A stretch of DNA of 64,000 bases, taken from assembly GCF_010499455.1 (NCBI RefSeq), contig NZ_JAAGOH010000014.1:62001-126000 (forward strand). The letters run 5' to 3'. The first letter of the stretch is position 1, and every line of letters starts with the position of its first letter. The notes under the pieces were generated by a model. That model made no database searches. It was not told the origin of the DNA and was given only the letters and a program-made list of their open reading frames with translations. Of the stretch, positions 43,106 through 53,937 are shown piece by piece. A program made the position numbers and the translations under genes. The DNA comes from Ideonella livida (GTDB lineage Bacteria > Pseudomonadota > Gammaproteobacteria > Burkholderiales > Burkholderiaceae_C).

Positions 43106-44953
43106 ATGAGAAAAACGCCACCCGCCAAGACCCCCCGCATTTCCCTGGCCGAAGCGGCCCGCGAGACCGGCGGCCTGCTGAAGAAGGGCCGGGTGGACCA
43201 GATCGCGCCCGGTCACCACCCCACCATGGCCGACCTGACCGAGAGCCTGTTCTTCTCGCCCGGTGACGGCCGCATCTGGCTCAACGACCAGCGTATGCTG
43301 CTGCTGCACAGCTCGGCCATGGGCCACCTGCGGCGTGAGCTGATCGACACCCTGGGCCGCGAGCGGGCCCGTGGCCTGCTCACCCGCGCCGGCTACGTGG
43401 CCGGCGCGCGCGACGCGCAGTTGGTGCGCGAGCGCTGGCCCCAGGGCGACACCACCACCGTGTTCATGGCCGGCACGCGGCTGCACGCGCTGGAGGGCAT
43501 CGTCAAGGTCACGCCGGTGAGTTATGACTTCGACATCGACCGTGGCACCTACGAGGGCGAATTCCTCTGGGAGCACTCCAGCGAGGACGACGAGCACATC
43601 GAGGCCTACGGCATCGGCACTGAGTCCGCCTGCTGGACCCAGGTGGGCTACGCCACCGGCTACGTCACCAGCCTGTTCGGCCAGCTGGTGATCTTTCGCG
43701 AGCTGGACTGCCGCTCGATGGGGGCGGCGGTGTGTCGGGTGGTGGGCCGCAACGCCAGCGCGTGGGGCGATGTGCGCGAGGACTTGCGCTACTTAGAGGC
43801 CAAGGACTTCCGGGCGCTGGCGGCTGCCTCACCGCCCGCCCGGGCCACGTTGCACGCCGCGCCACCACCGCCGGTCGCCGCCGGGGAGGGGCCCGGGCAA
43901 GCCCGCACCGCCCCCGCAGCCACCGCCGGCGGGCGGCATGAAATCGTGGGGGCCTCATCGGCCTTCAACTCGGCCTGCCACCAATTGGCGCGTGTGGCGC
44001 CCACCCAGGCCACGGTGCTGTTCACCGGCGAGTCGGGCGTGGGCAAGGAGGTGTTTGCGCGGCGCCTGCACCGCATCAGCCGCCGCGCCGAGGGCCCCTT
44101 TGTGGCCGTGAACTGCGCCGCCATCCCGGACACGCTGATCGAATCCGAGCTGTTCGGGGTGGAGCGTGGCGCCTTCACCGGCGCCAGCGTGTCACGGCCA
44201 GGCCGTTTCGAGCGGGCCGACGGCGGCACGCTCTTCCTGGACGAAATCGGCACGCTGAGCTTGGTCAGCCAAGGCAAACTGCTGCGGGCCCTGCAGGAAG
44301 GCGAGATCGAACGCGTGGGCGGCAGCAAGACCGTGCAGGTGGACGTGCGCTTGGTGGCCGCCACCAATGTGGACCTGCTTGCCGAGGTGGAGGCTGGCCG
44401 CTTCCGTGAAGACCTGTACTACCGGCTCAACGTGTTTCCGATGCACCTTCCGCCCCTGCGCGAGCGGCGCGACGACATCCCGCTGCTGATGAACCACTTC
44501 CTGCAACGCGAATGCGCCCGCCACGGACGCGAGGTGGTGGGCTTCACCCCCCGGGCGGTACGCGCCCTGCTGGGCTACGCCTTCCCGGGCAACATCCGCG
44601 AGCTGCAAAACTTGGTGGAGCGCGGCGTGATCTCGGCCGAGGAGGGCAAGGCGATTGACGTGCCCCACCTGTTCCGCCGCGAGCAGCTCAGTGACGAAAC
44701 TCTGCTCGCGCTGGGCGCCAGTGGCCACCTGGGCCGCCCGGCCAGTGCCGACCCGCAACACCTGCACGGCCTGCTGCGCGACGCGTTGGGTACCGAGCAG
44801 CTCAGCCTGGACGCGCTGGAAGCCCGCCTGCTTCGCGACGCACTGCTGGCGCACGAAGGCAACGTCTCTGCCGCCGCACGAAGCCTGGGGCTGAGCCGCG
44901 CCCAGTTCGCCTACCGGCTGGACAAGCAGCGGCCGGCGGCTGCCGCCGATTAG
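43106..44953 (+). CDS. Sigma-54-dependent XylR/DmpR-type transcriptional activator
   Basis: The protein has 615 residues. Residues about 40-140 form the XylR N-terminal effector domain ([20 protein letters not shown]) and about 150-215 the V4R zinc-type domain ([20 protein letters not shown]). After a Pro/Ala linker, the AAA+ domain (about 280-515) shows Walker A GESGVGKE, the sigma-54 contact loop GAFTGA, and [21 protein letters not shown] Fis-type HTH ends the protein ([20 protein letters not shown]). The effector is probably aromatic. It diverges from the aldehyde dehydrogenase block, whose promoter is of sigma-54 type. The ATG at 43106 is preferred over an in-frame TTG 18 bp upstream. Confidence 0.92.
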   Translation: MRKTPPAKTPRISLAEAARETGGLLKKGRVDQIAPGHHPTMADLTESLFFSPGDGRIWLNDQRMLLLHSSAMGHLRRELIDTLGRERARGLLTRAGYVAGARDAQLVRERWPQGDTTTVFMAGTRLHALEGIVKVTPVSYDFDIDRGTYEGEFLWEHSSEDDEHIEAYGIGTESACWTQVGYATGYVTSLFGQLVIFRELDCRSMGAAVCRVVGRNASAWGDVREDLRYLEAKDFRALAAASPPARATLHAAPPPPVAAGEGPGQARTAPAATAGGRHEIVGASSAFNSACHQLARVAPTQATVLFTGESGVGKEVFARRLHRISRRAEGPFVAVNCAAIPDTLIESELFGVERGAFTGASVSRPGRFERADGGTLFLDEIGTLSLVSQGKLLRALQEGEIERVGGSKTVQVDVRLVAATNVDLLAEVEAGRFREDLYYRLNVFPMHLPPLRERRDDIPLLMNHFLQRECARHGREVVGFTPRAVRALLGYAFPGNIRELQNLVERGVISAEEGKAIDVPHLFRREQLSDETLLALGASGHLGRPASADPQHLHGLLRDALGTEQLSLDALEARLLRDALLAHEGNVSAAARSLGLSRAQFAYRLDKQRPAAAAD

Positions 44954-44978
44954 TTGCGCCCGCTGGCGTGTGGCCGCC

Positions 44979-46394
44979 TCAGCGCGCCCAGCTCGGCCGC
45001 TTGGGGTGGTATTGCCAGCCGGGGAAGATCTGGCGCATGGCCAGCGCGTCGTCGCGGGCGGTGGCGGCCACCTGGCGGTAAAGGGCGTGGGCCGCTTCGA
45101 TGCGCGCCATGTCGGGCGTGATGCCCAGGCCGGGGCGGTCGGGCACGCGCACCTGGCCGCCTTCGATGCGCAGCGGCTCGGTGGTCAGGCGCTCGCGGCC
45201 TTCCTGCCAGATCCAGTGGGTGTCGATGGCGGTGATGGGGCCCGGGGCGGCCGCGGCCACATGGGTGAACATGGCCAGCGAGACGTCAAAGTGGTTGTTG
45301 GAATGGCTGCCCCAGGTCATGCCGAAGGACTGGCAGAGCTGGGCCACGCGCACGCTGCCTTCCATGGTCCAGAAGTGCGGGTCGGCCAGTGGGATGTCCA
45401 CCGCGTCCAGGCGCAGCGAGTGGCCGAGCTGGCGCCAGTCGGTGGCGACCATGTTAGTGGCGGTGCGGAGGCCCGTGGCACGGCGGAATTCGGCCATCAC
45501 CTCGCGGCCGGAGTAGCCATCCTCCGGGCCGCAGGGGTCTTCGGCATAGGCCAGCAGGTGGCCCTGGCCACGGCACACCTCGATGGCTTCGGCCAGTGAC
45601 CAGGCGCCGTTGGGGTCCAGCGTGACGCGGGCCTGCGGGAAGCGTGCCTTGATGGCGGCCACGGCCTGCATCTCGTCGGCGCCGCGCATCACGCCACCCT
45701 TGAGCTTGAAGTCCTGGAAGCCGTAGCGGGCATGCGCCGCCTCGGCCAGGCGGGCCACGGCCTCGGGCGTGAGGGCGGCCTCGTCGCGCAGGTTCAGCCA
45801 GTCGTCGCCCGCGGCGACGGGGCCCTGCGGGCCGGCGTAAGGCAGGTCGGTCTGGCGGCGCTCGCCGATGTAGAAGAGGTAGGCCAGCATGGGGACGGCG
45901 TCACGCTGCTGGCCTTCGCCCAGCAGCTCAGCCACCGGCACGCCCAGGTGCTGGCCCAGCAGGTCCAGCAGCGGCGCCTCGATGGCGGTGATGACGTTGT
46001 CCATGCGCAGGTTGATCTCGTGCGGCTGGCGCAGCACGGCGGCCTCAGCCGCATCGGTCACCTGATGCACGGTGGCGCTGTGGGCGCCACCGCCACCCAA
46101 GGTGGCGCGCACCCGGTTGAGGGTGCGGCGGTAGGCGCCCAGGGGCTGGCCGATCACCAGCGGCGCCACGCGCTCCAGCGCCTGTCGGATGCCCTCGCCG
46201 CCAGGCACCTCGCCCAGGCCGGTATGGCCGGCGGAGTCGGTGAGCAGGACCAGGTTGCGGGTGAACCAGGGCGCATGCGCGCCGCACAGGTTCAGCAGCA
46301 TGCTGTCCTGGCCCGCCACGGGCACCACCCGCATGGTGGCGACAACGGGGGTGGCGTGGGGAGCGGCGGAAGCGGTAAAAGCGGTGGAGGCCAT
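44979..46394 (-). CDS. gudD: Glucarate dehydratase
   Basis: The enzyme has 471 residues and belongs to the enolase superfamily. Key segments are [14 protein letters not shown] (the KxK catalytic lysines), [15 protein letters not shown] (metal ligand Asp), [22 protein letters not shown] (Glu/Asp ligands) and [19 protein letters not shown] (the catalytic histidine). Glucarate dehydratase makes 5-keto-4-deoxy-D-glucarate from D-glucarate. It follows a Bug-type binding protein gene by 50 bp on the same strand. No later pathway gene (KDG aldolase, tartronate semialdehyde reductase) is in the window. Confidence 0.93.
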   Translation of the reverse strand: MASTAFTASAAPHATPVVATMRVVPVAGQDSMLLNLCGAHAPWFTRNLVLLTDSAGHTGLGEVPGGEGIRQALERVAPLVIGQPLGAYRRTLNRVRATLGGGGAHSATVHQVTDAAEAAVLRQPHEINLRMDNVITAIEAPLLDLLGQHLGVPVAELLGEGQQRDAVPMLAYLFYIGERRQTDLPYAGPQGPVAAGDDWLNLRDEAALTPEAVARLAEAAHARYGFQDFKLKGGVMRGADEMQAVAAIKARFPQARVTLDPNGAWSLAEAIEVCRGQGHLLAYAEDPCGPEDGYSGREVMAEFRRATGLRTATNMVATDWRQLGHSLRLDAVDIPLADPHFWTMEGSVRVAQLCQSFGMTWGSHSNNHFDVSLAMFTHVAAAAPGPITAIDTHWIWQEGRERLTTEPLRIEGGQVRVPDRPGLGITPDMARIEAAHALYRQVAATARDDALAMRQIFPGWQYHPKRPSWAR

Positions 46395-46444
46395 CTTGAA
46401 CAGGGGCTGTGGGAAGGGGTGGCAGGTCGGGCGGCGCGCGTCCC

Positions 46445-47446
46445 TCAGTCGGCGCTGGCGCCTGACTTCTTGACCAGCGCGGCCCAGCGCGGGATCTCGC
46501 GCTGCATCAGGGCGGCCAGTTCCTCGGGCGTGCTGCCCACCAGCTCCATGCCCAGCTGCTTGCCCAGCTTCTCGCGCACATCCGGCTGCTTGAGTGCCTT
46601 GACGATCTCGGCGTTCAGGCGCTGCACGATGGCCTTGGGCGTGCCCTTGGGCGCATACACCGCCTGCCAGGATGACATCTCGAAGCCTGGCACGCCGGCC
46701 TCGATCATGGTCGGCGTGTCCGGCGCCAGGAAGAAGCGCTTGCCCGTGGTCACTGCCAGCAGCTTGAGCTTGCCGGCCTGCAGCAGGGGCAGGGCGGCCG
46801 TCATCTGGTCGAACATGAAGGTCACCTGCCCGGCGGACACGTCCACCATAGCCGGCGGCGTGCCCTTGTAGGCGATGTGGGTGAGCGGCACGCCGATCAG
46901 GTCGGCGAACAGCTCGCCGGCCAGGTGGGTGGAGGTGCCGGCGCCGGAGGAGGCGAAGGTGCGCTTGCTTTCGTCTTTCTTGAGCAAGGCGATGAGGTCG
47001 GCCACCGAGTTGACGCCCAAGTTCGGGTTGACCAGCAGCACGTTCGGCAAAAAGGCCACCAGGCTCACCGGCTCAAAGTCCTTGACCGGGTCATAGGGCA
47101 GCTTGCGGTACAGGCCGGCGTTGATGGCGTGCGAGCTGATGGTGCCGCCCATCAGGGTGTAGCCATCGGCCGGGGCCTTGGCCACCGAGGCCGCGCCGAT
47201 GCCGCCGCCGGTGCCCGGGCGGTTCTCCACCACCACGGTCTGCTTGAGTGCCTCGCCCAGCTTCTGCGCCAGCGTGCGGCCCACCACGTCGGTGGAGCCG
47301 CCGGCGGTGAACGGCACCACATAGGTGATGGGCTTGGCGGTGGGCCAGGGGGCCTCCTGGGCGCCGGCCGACGGGGCGAGGCCGGTCAGGCCCAGGGTGG
47401 TGCTGCCCGCCAGGGCTTGCAGGAGTTGGCGGCGGTGAAGGGTCAT
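46445..47446 (-). CDS. Bug/TctC-family tripartite tricarboxylate-transport solute-binding protein
   Basis: The protein has 333 residues. A Tat-like signal is present ([20 protein letters not shown]). The mature part has the Bug motifs [37 protein letters not shown], and [13 protein letters not shown]. These periplasmic proteins bind carboxylates and may pass them to TctAB membrane proteins, absent here. With glucarate dehydratase directly downstream, glucarate or galactarate is the likely ligand. The gene is divergent from a GntR regulator. Confidence 0.92.
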   Translation of the reverse strand: MTLHRRQLLQALAGSTTLGLTGLAPSAGAQEAPWPTAKPITYVVPFTAGGSTDVVGRTLAQKLGEALKQTVVVENRPGTGGGIGAASVAKAPADGYTLMGGTISSHAINAGLYRKLPYDPVKDFEPVSLVAFLPNVLLVNPNLGVNSVADLIALLKKDESKRTFASSGAGTSTHLAGELFADLIGVPLTHIAYKGTPPAMVDVSAGQVTFMFDQMTAALPLLQAGKLKLLAVTTGKRFFLAPDTPTMIEAGVPGFEMSSWQAVYAPKGTPKAIVQRLNAEIVKALKQPDVREKLGKQLGMELVGSTPEELAALMQREIPRWAALVKKSGASAD

Positions 47447-47516
47447 GGGGCTTGTCTCCGGTGAGTGGGCCTGCGCCCGTGCGTTGCGGGCGGTGGCGGG
47501 CGGCGCGTGGCCGGGC

Positions 47517-47540
47517 TATTGGTGCATTAAAGCACTAATA
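47517..47540. promoter_or_regulatory. GntR-type operator between divergent genes
   Basis: A 24-bp near-palindrome with core GGTGCATTAAAGCACTAATA and matching arms differs from its reverse complement at only two symmetric base pairs. It is the AT-richest part of the 179-bp gap, 71 bp from the Bug start and 86 bp from the GntR start. A further GTGC-like half-site follows at 47544-47550. Confidence 0.7.
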
Positions 47541-47625
47541 TATCAGTGCCAGCAAGTGTGCGAAAGCCTCTGCCAGGCGCCGCAGGCGGCTGCCTAGAAT
47601 GCCGCCGTTTGTCCCTTTCCGCCGC

Positions 47626-48354
47626 ATGACCGCCCTTCCCGAGATCCTGGCCCGCTTCAAGCTGGACCGTACCCGCCATGCGGCGCCACAGGTGTTTGAG
47701 CACCTGCGCGCGCTCATCGTGTCGATGCAGCTGGCGCCCGGCACGGTGCTGGCCCGCGGCGAGCTGGCCGAAGGCTTCGGCCTGAGCCAGACCCCCATCC
47801 GCGATGCCCTGCTCAAGTTGGGCGAGGAAGGGCTGGTGCAGATCTTTGCCCAGCACGCCACCGTGGTCAGCCGCATCGACCTGACCGCTGCGCGGCAGGC
47901 GCACTTTCTGCGGCTGGCGCTGGAGCTGGAGCTGGTGGGTGCCCTGGCGGCTGATCCCGACCCCGCCACCCTGGCCCGGCTGCAAGGCGCGTTGGGCCTG
48001 CAGCGCGCGCTGCTGTCGCGGCAGGACGCGCGGGGCCTGCTGGACGATGCCAGCTACGCCGAGTTCATCGAGGCCGACCGTGCCTTCCACCAGGTGCTCT
48101 ATGCGGCCCGCGGCATGGAGGCGCTGTGGACCCAGGTGCGTCGCCAAAGCGGCCACATCGACCGGCTGCGCCGCCTGCACCTGCCCGAGGCGGGCAAGGC
48201 CGCCTCGGTGGTGGGCCAGCACCAGGCCATCGTGGACGCCATCGCGCAGGGGCAGCCCGAGGCGGCCCGCGCCGCGCTGCGGCTGCACCTGAGCGGCACC
48301 CTGGGCCAGATCGACGACATCCGCCAGCGCCATCCCGACGCCGTCACCGGCTGA
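47626..48354 (+). CDS. GntR-family (FCD subfamily) transcriptional regulator
   Basis: The protein has 242 residues. The winged HTH spans about residues 28-85 (APGTVLARGELAEGFGLSQT, then PIRDALLKLGEEGLV). The C-terminal FCD helical domain includes FIEADRAFHQVLYAARGM and HQAIVDAIAQGQPEAARAAL, with the usual metal-ligand histidine. It most likely represses the divergent Bug-glucarate dehydratase operon until a sugar acid is bound. The ATG at 47626 is preferred to one nine codons upstream. Confidence 0.9.
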   Translation: MTALPEILARFKLDRTRHAAPQVFEHLRALIVSMQLAPGTVLARGELAEGFGLSQTPIRDALLKLGEEGLVQIFAQHATVVSRIDLTAARQAHFLRLALELELVGALAADPDPATLARLQGALGLQRALLSRQDARGLLDDASYAEFIEADRAFHQVLYAARGMEALWTQVRRQSGHIDRLRRLHLPEAGKAASVVGQHQAIVDAIAQGQPEAARAALRLHLSGTLGQIDDIRQRHPDAVTG

Positions 48355-48378
48355 GGCGGCGGCGCCGGCCGACCCCCC

Positions 48379-48423
48379 GGGGCGCCAGCCCCATGTCTTC
48401 CAACCCGGCGCCTCTGGCGCCCC
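48379..48423 (+). repeat. Inverted repeat in leader of C1 peptidase gene
   Basis: GGGGCGCCAG (48379-48388) and CTGGCGCCCC (48414-48423) are perfect 10-bp complements; the right arm abuts the ribosome site at 48424-48430. A stem here could hide or expose the start of the protease gene, or end the GntR transcript. Confidence 0.5.
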
Positions 48424-48437
48424 GCAGGAGAGCCCCC

Positions 48438-49286
48438 ATGGCCCGCGCCCCTCAAATCCGATCTGCCACGCCGGCAGCCCGCCCCTTCATTCTCAACTGC
48501 ACCCCCTCGCGCGAGCCTGAGAAGGACTGGGGCCTGGCCACCGCCCGCGCCAGCGGCGTGCATGCCCCGGCCGCCAAGCTGCCCGCCAAGGTGGACCTGC
48601 GCGACGACGCCCAGTGGCCGGTGGTGCACCAGGGCCGCACCGGCTCCTGCGTGGGCTGGAGCACTGCCGACGGCATCTTGCGCTGGCACCTGGCCCGCGC
48701 AGGCAAGCTCGGCCCGGGTCAGCGCTTGTCGGTGCGCTTCATCTGGATGGCCGCCAAGGAGACCGACGAGTTCCGCAGCCGGCCCACCACCTTCATCGAG
48801 CAGGACGGCACCTCCCTCAAGGCGGCGCTGGACATCGCCCGCAAGTTCGGCTGCGTGACCGAGGAGGTGCTGCCCTTCCAGCGCGAGGACGGCGAGCCCG
48901 CGCTGTTCCTCTCGCCGGTGGAAGGGGATCCCAGCCCGGTCGACACCTTCTACGCCATGGCCGCGCAGCGCAAGATCTCGGCCTACTTCAACCTGGGCCG
49001 CGACCTGGGCAACTGGCGCGCCTGGCTGGCCCACAACGGCCCCATCCTCACCCGGCTGGACGTGGACCCCGCCTGGAACGACGCCACCCGCACCCAAGGC
49101 AAGCTCCGCCAATACGACGCGGCCCAGGCGGGCGGCGGCCATTGCGTGCTGATCGTGGGCTACACCCGCAGCCACTTCATCGTGCGCAACTCCTGGGGCA
49201 CCGAATGGGGCGACCGCGGCTACGCCTACGCCAGCGATGCCTATGCCGCTGCCGCCTTCACAGAGGCCTACGGCGTCGCGGTCTGA
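48438..49286 (+). CDS. Papain-like (C1 family) cysteine protease
   Basis: The protein has 282 residues and lacks a signal peptide. Active-site motifs are present: oxyanion Gln and Cys in HQGRTGSCVGWSTADG (about residues 64-79), His in GGGHCVLIVGY and Asn in RNSWGTEWGDRGYAY. The first cysteine of the animal motif QGxCGSCW is absent, as in many bacterial members. Residues 1-50 could form a short propeptide. The ATG at 48438 is favoured by GCAGGAG at 7 nt; an in-frame ATG at 48393 lies inside the stem-loop. It is a single-gene unit ended by a strong hairpin. Substrate is unknown. Confidence 0.88.
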   Translation: MARAPQIRSATPAARPFILNCTPSREPEKDWGLATARASGVHAPAAKLPAKVDLRDDAQWPVVHQGRTGSCVGWSTADGILRWHLARAGKLGPGQRLSVRFIWMAAKETDEFRSRPTTFIEQDGTSLKAALDIARKFGCVTEEVLPFQREDGEPALFLSPVEGDPSPVDTFYAMAAQRKISAYFNLGRDLGNWRAWLAHNGPILTRLDVDPAWNDATRTQGKLRQYDAAQAGGGHCVLIVGYTRSHFIVRNSWGTEWGDRGYAYASDAYAAAAFTEAYGVAV

Positions 49287-49300
49287 CCGCCCTGGCCTGT

Positions 49301-49331
49301 CTGAGGCAGGTCTGTCGGTGACCTGCCTCAG
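49301..49331 (+). terminator. Strong hairpin downstream of C1 peptidase
   Basis: CTGAGGCAGGTC (49301-49312) and GACCTGCCTCAG (49320-49331) form a perfect 12-bp stem with a 7-nt loop, 14 nt after the stop codon. It looks like a terminator even without a T-run. Confidence 0.7.
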
Positions 49332-49642
49332 GGCCACCGCACTCCACATACAGCGCACCCCGTGGCCGAGGGCGGGTGGCCGCGCGTCGTGTTGTTTGCG
49401 GTCGAGGCCTGGTGATCTGGGTCTTGTTGGGCGCCAGCGGGCCTGATGGGCACCGAACTGGCACCGACCTGACGCGGGGCCATGCACGCCCGCAGTGCCC
49501 GGGAGGGGTTTGGTCCCCGCGCTGGTGCGGCATCTGCTCGCCGGCGGTGGTCCTTCCTTGGCACGCTTCTGGCTTCTGTCGACTCCAAATCCTGACCAAA
49601 TGGTCAAGAAGTTGAGCCCCACTGCTTAGCCAAGGAGTCCGT
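49332..49642. other. Non-coding region upstream of pyrimidine operon
   Basis: These 311 bp contain no convincing gene on either strand. They hold the putative RutR operator at 49592-49607 and the AAGGAG ribosome site (49632-49637) of preT. Nothing else was recognised. Confidence 0.6.
49592..49607. promoter_or_regulatory. RutR-type operator upstream of preT
   Basis: CTGACCAAATGGTCAA matches the E. coli RutR consensus TTGACCANNTGGTCAA at 13 of its 14 defined positions. It lies 36 bp upstream of the preT GTG, so a bound repressor would block the promoter. A RutR-type gene is present at the right end of the window. Confidence 0.75.
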
Positions 49643-50989
49643 GTGACCGCCAGCCCCGCCCCCGACCTCCGCGCCGGCCGCCTGCCCGCCGCCGAGTACG
49701 CCCAGCGTTTTGCCGATGCGCAGCCGCCCCTCACGCCCGCCCAGGCCGTGCTGGAGGCCGAGCGCTGCGTGTACTGCCACGACGCGCCTTGCCAAACGGC
49801 CTGCCCCACCGGCATCCCGGTGCCGCAGTTCATCCGCCGCATTGGCGACGGCAACCTGCGCGGCGCCGCCCAGGCCATCTTGGCGGCCAACCCGCTGGGC
49901 GGCATGTGCGCCCGCGTTTGCCCCACGGAAGAGCTTTGCGAGCAGGTCTGCGTGCGCAACACGCAGCAGGGCCAGCCCATCGCCATCGGCCGGCTGCAGC
50001 GCCATGCGGTGGATGCGGTGATGCACCTGCCCCTGCCCAGCCTGCTGCCCAGCGCGCCGGCCACCGGCCGCCATGTGGCGGTGGTGGGCGCCGGCCCGGC
50101 CGGCTTGGCCTGTGCCCAGCAGTTGGCGCTGCTAGGCCACCGCGTCACCGTGTTGGACGCCCACGAGCGCCTGGGCGGCCTGAACGAATACGGCCTGGCC
50201 CGCTACAAAACCCCGGGCGACTTTGCCCAGCGTGAAGTGGCTTGGCTGCTGGGCCAGGGCGACATCCAGGTGCGCACCGGCTGGCGGCTGGACACGCCCG
50301 AGCAACTGGCCGAGCTGCGCGCCGGCCATGACGCCGTGTTCCTGGGCATCGGCCTGGGCGACACCCAGCGCCTGGGCCTGCCCGGTGAAGACCTGGCCGG
50401 CGTGGAAGACGCCGTGGCCTTCATCGCCCGCCTGCGCCAAACCGAAGACCTGAGCACCCTGCCCGTGGGCCGGCGTGTGGTGGTGATCGGCGGCGGCATG
50501 ACGGCGGTGGACGCTGCCGTGCAGTGCAAGCTGCTGGGCGCCGAGCAGGTGACGCTGGCCTACCGCCGTGGCCCCGAGGCCATGGGCGCCTCGGTGGACG
50601 AGCAGCGCTGGGCCTTGCAAAACGGCGTGGTCATCCGCCACTGGGTGGCCCCACAGGCCCTGGTGGGCGAGGGCGGTGCGCTGCAGGCCGTGACCCTGGC
50701 GCAGCAAGCGCTGGTCGACGGCCGCCTGCAGCCCACCGGCGCCACCGACACCCTGCCGGCCGACCTGCTGCTCAAGGCCATTGGCCAGAAGCTGGCCGTG
50801 CCCTGGGCCGCGGCGGCGGGCTTGACCACGGCCGCCGGCAAGTTGGTGGCCGATGAGGCCGGCGCCACCGCGCTGCCGGGCGTGTGGGCCGGTGGGGACT
50901 GCGTGGCCGGTGGCCGCGACCTCACCGTCTGGGCCGTGGAGCACGGCAAACGCGCCGCCCAGGCCATCCACCAGTACCTGATCGGCTGA
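49643..50989 (+). CDS. preT: NAD-dependent dihydropyrimidine dehydrogenase, subunit PreT
   Basis: The protein has 448 residues. Residues about 36-105 hold the N-terminal Fe-S-type region CVYCHDAPCQTACPTGIPVP with MCARVCPTEELCEQVCVR. Two Rossmann folds follow: FAD-binding GAGPAGLACAQQLALLGHRV and NAD-binding VIGGGMTAVDAAVQCKLLGA. PreT supplies electrons from NAD(P)H to PreA to reduce uracil and thymine. GTG at 49643 with AAGGAG is chosen. preA follows after 39 bp. Confidence 0.92.
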   Translation: MTASPAPDLRAGRLPAAEYAQRFADAQPPLTPAQAVLEAERCVYCHDAPCQTACPTGIPVPQFIRRIGDGNLRGAAQAILAANPLGGMCARVCPTEELCEQVCVRNTQQGQPIAIGRLQRHAVDAVMHLPLPSLLPSAPATGRHVAVVGAGPAGLACAQQLALLGHRVTVLDAHERLGGLNEYGLARYKTPGDFAQREVAWLLGQGDIQVRTGWRLDTPEQLAELRAGHDAVFLGIGLGDTQRLGLPGEDLAGVEDAVAFIARLRQTEDLSTLPVGRRVVVIGGGMTAVDAAVQCKLLGAEQVTLAYRRGPEAMGASVDEQRWALQNGVVIRHWVAPQALVGEGGALQAVTLAQQALVDGRLQPTGATDTLPADLLLKAIGQKLAVPWAAAAGLTTAAGKLVADEAGATALPGVWAGGDCVAGGRDLTVWAVEHGKRAAQAIHQYLIG

Positions 50990-51028
50990 CCCGCCGTCCC
51001 CCGCACACCTTTTTCCGGAGCCATCGCC

Positions 51029-52342
51029 ATGGCAGATCTGCGCAGCAATTTCGTGGGCATTTCCAGCCCCAACCCCTTCTGGCTGGCCAGCGCGCCGCCC
51101 ACCGACAAGGCCTACAACGTCATCCGCGCCTTTGAGGCCGGCTGGGGCGGCGTGGTCTGGAAGACCCTGGGTGAAGACCCGCCCGTGGTCAATGTGCACG
51201 GCCCGCGCTACAGCACGCTGCTCTCGCCCGACCGCCGCGTGCTGGGCCTGAACAACATCGAGCTCATCACCGACCGCCCGCTGGCGCTCAACCTGCAGGA
51301 GATCCGCCAAGTCAAACGCGACTGGCCCGACCGCGCCCTGGTGGTCTCGCTCATGGTGCCCTGCAACGAGCAGAGCTGGAAAAACATCCTGCCCATGGTG
51401 GAAGACACCGGCGCCGACGGCGTGGAGCTGAACTTTGGCTGCCCGCACGGCATGAGCGAGCGCGGCATGGGCGCCGCCGTGGGCCAGGTGCCCGAGTACA
51501 TCGAGATGGTCACCGCTTGGTGCAAGCACTACAGCAAGTTGCCGGTGATCGTGAAGCTCACGCCCAACATCACCGATGTGCGCCACCCCGCCCGCGCCGC
51601 CAAGAAGGGCGGGGCCGATGCGGTGAGCCTCATCAACACCATCAACTCGGTGATGGGCGTGGACCTGGACACCCTCACCATGACCCCCAGCACCGGCGGC
51701 AAGGGCAGCCACGGCGGCTACTGCGGCCCGGCGGTCAAGCCCATTGCGCTGAACATGGTGGCCGAGATCGCCCGCGACCCCGCCACCGCCGGCCTGCCCA
51801 TCTCGGGCATTGGCGGTGTGACCACCTGGCGCGATGCGGCCGAGTTCATGGCCCTGGGTGCCAGCAATGTGCAGGTGTGCACCGCCGCCATGGTCTATGG
51901 CTTCCGCATCGTGCAGGAAATGATCTCCGGCCTGAACAGCTACCTGGACGAGCGCGGCCTGCCCGACCTCTCCGGCCTGCAAGGCAAGGCCGTGCCCACC
52001 GTGTCGGACTGGCGCTTCCTCAACCTCAACCACGTCTCCAAGGCCGTCATTGACCAGGACACCTGCATCCAGTGCGGCCGCTGCCATGTGGTGTGTGAAG
52101 ACACCTCGCACCAGGCCATCACTTTTGAGAAGGACGGAAAACGCCACTTCGAAGTGAAGGACGAAGAGTGCGTGGGCTGCAACCTGTGCGTGTCCATCTG
52201 CCCCGTGCCCGGCGCCATCTCCATGCGCGACCTGGCCCCGGGCGAGGTGGATGCCCGCACCGGCCGGCCCGTGCCCACCGAGCACCGCGACTGGCGCACC
52301 CACCCCAACAACCCCATGCGTGAGGCCAGCGCCGGCGCCTGA
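51029..52342 (+). CDS. preA: NAD-dependent dihydropyrimidine dehydrogenase, subunit PreA
   Basis: The protein has 437 residues. An FMN-binding dihydroorotate-dehydrogenase-like barrel forms the first 330 residues (PNPFWLASAPPTDKAYNVIR, ELNFGCPHGMSERGMGAAVG, SGIGGVTTWRDAAEFMALGA). Two 4Fe-4S ferredoxin motifs follow, CIQCGRCHVVCEDTSHQAI and CVGCNLCVSICPVPGAI. It reduces uracil/thymine to dihydropyrimidines, the first step of the reductive pathway, using electrons from PreT. The adjoining genes are the next two enzymes. Confidence 0.95.
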   Translation: MADLRSNFVGISSPNPFWLASAPPTDKAYNVIRAFEAGWGGVVWKTLGEDPPVVNVHGPRYSTLLSPDRRVLGLNNIELITDRPLALNLQEIRQVKRDWPDRALVVSLMVPCNEQSWKNILPMVEDTGADGVELNFGCPHGMSERGMGAAVGQVPEYIEMVTAWCKHYSKLPVIVKLTPNITDVRHPARAAKKGGADAVSLINTINSVMGVDLDTLTMTPSTGGKGSHGGYCGPAVKPIALNMVAEIARDPATAGLPISGIGGVTTWRDAAEFMALGASNVQVCTAAMVYGFRIVQEMISGLNSYLDERGLPDLSGLQGKAVPTVSDWRFLNLNHVSKAVIDQDTCIQCGRCHVVCEDTSHQAITFEKDGKRHFEVKDEECVGCNLCVSICPVPGAISMRDLAPGEVDARTGRPVPTEHRDWRTHPNNPMREASAGA

Positions 52343-53884
<1,542 letters not shown>

Positions 53885-53937
53885 CCGGCGCTGACCTGCA
53901 CCGCCTCCCCACCGCCACCCGCTTTCGGAGATTGCCA

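Noticed and set aside
42845-43597. N-terminal extension of the aldehyde dehydrogenase frame
   Set aside because: It would overlap the sigma-54 activator and promoter; conserved ALDH sequence begins after the ATG at 42844.
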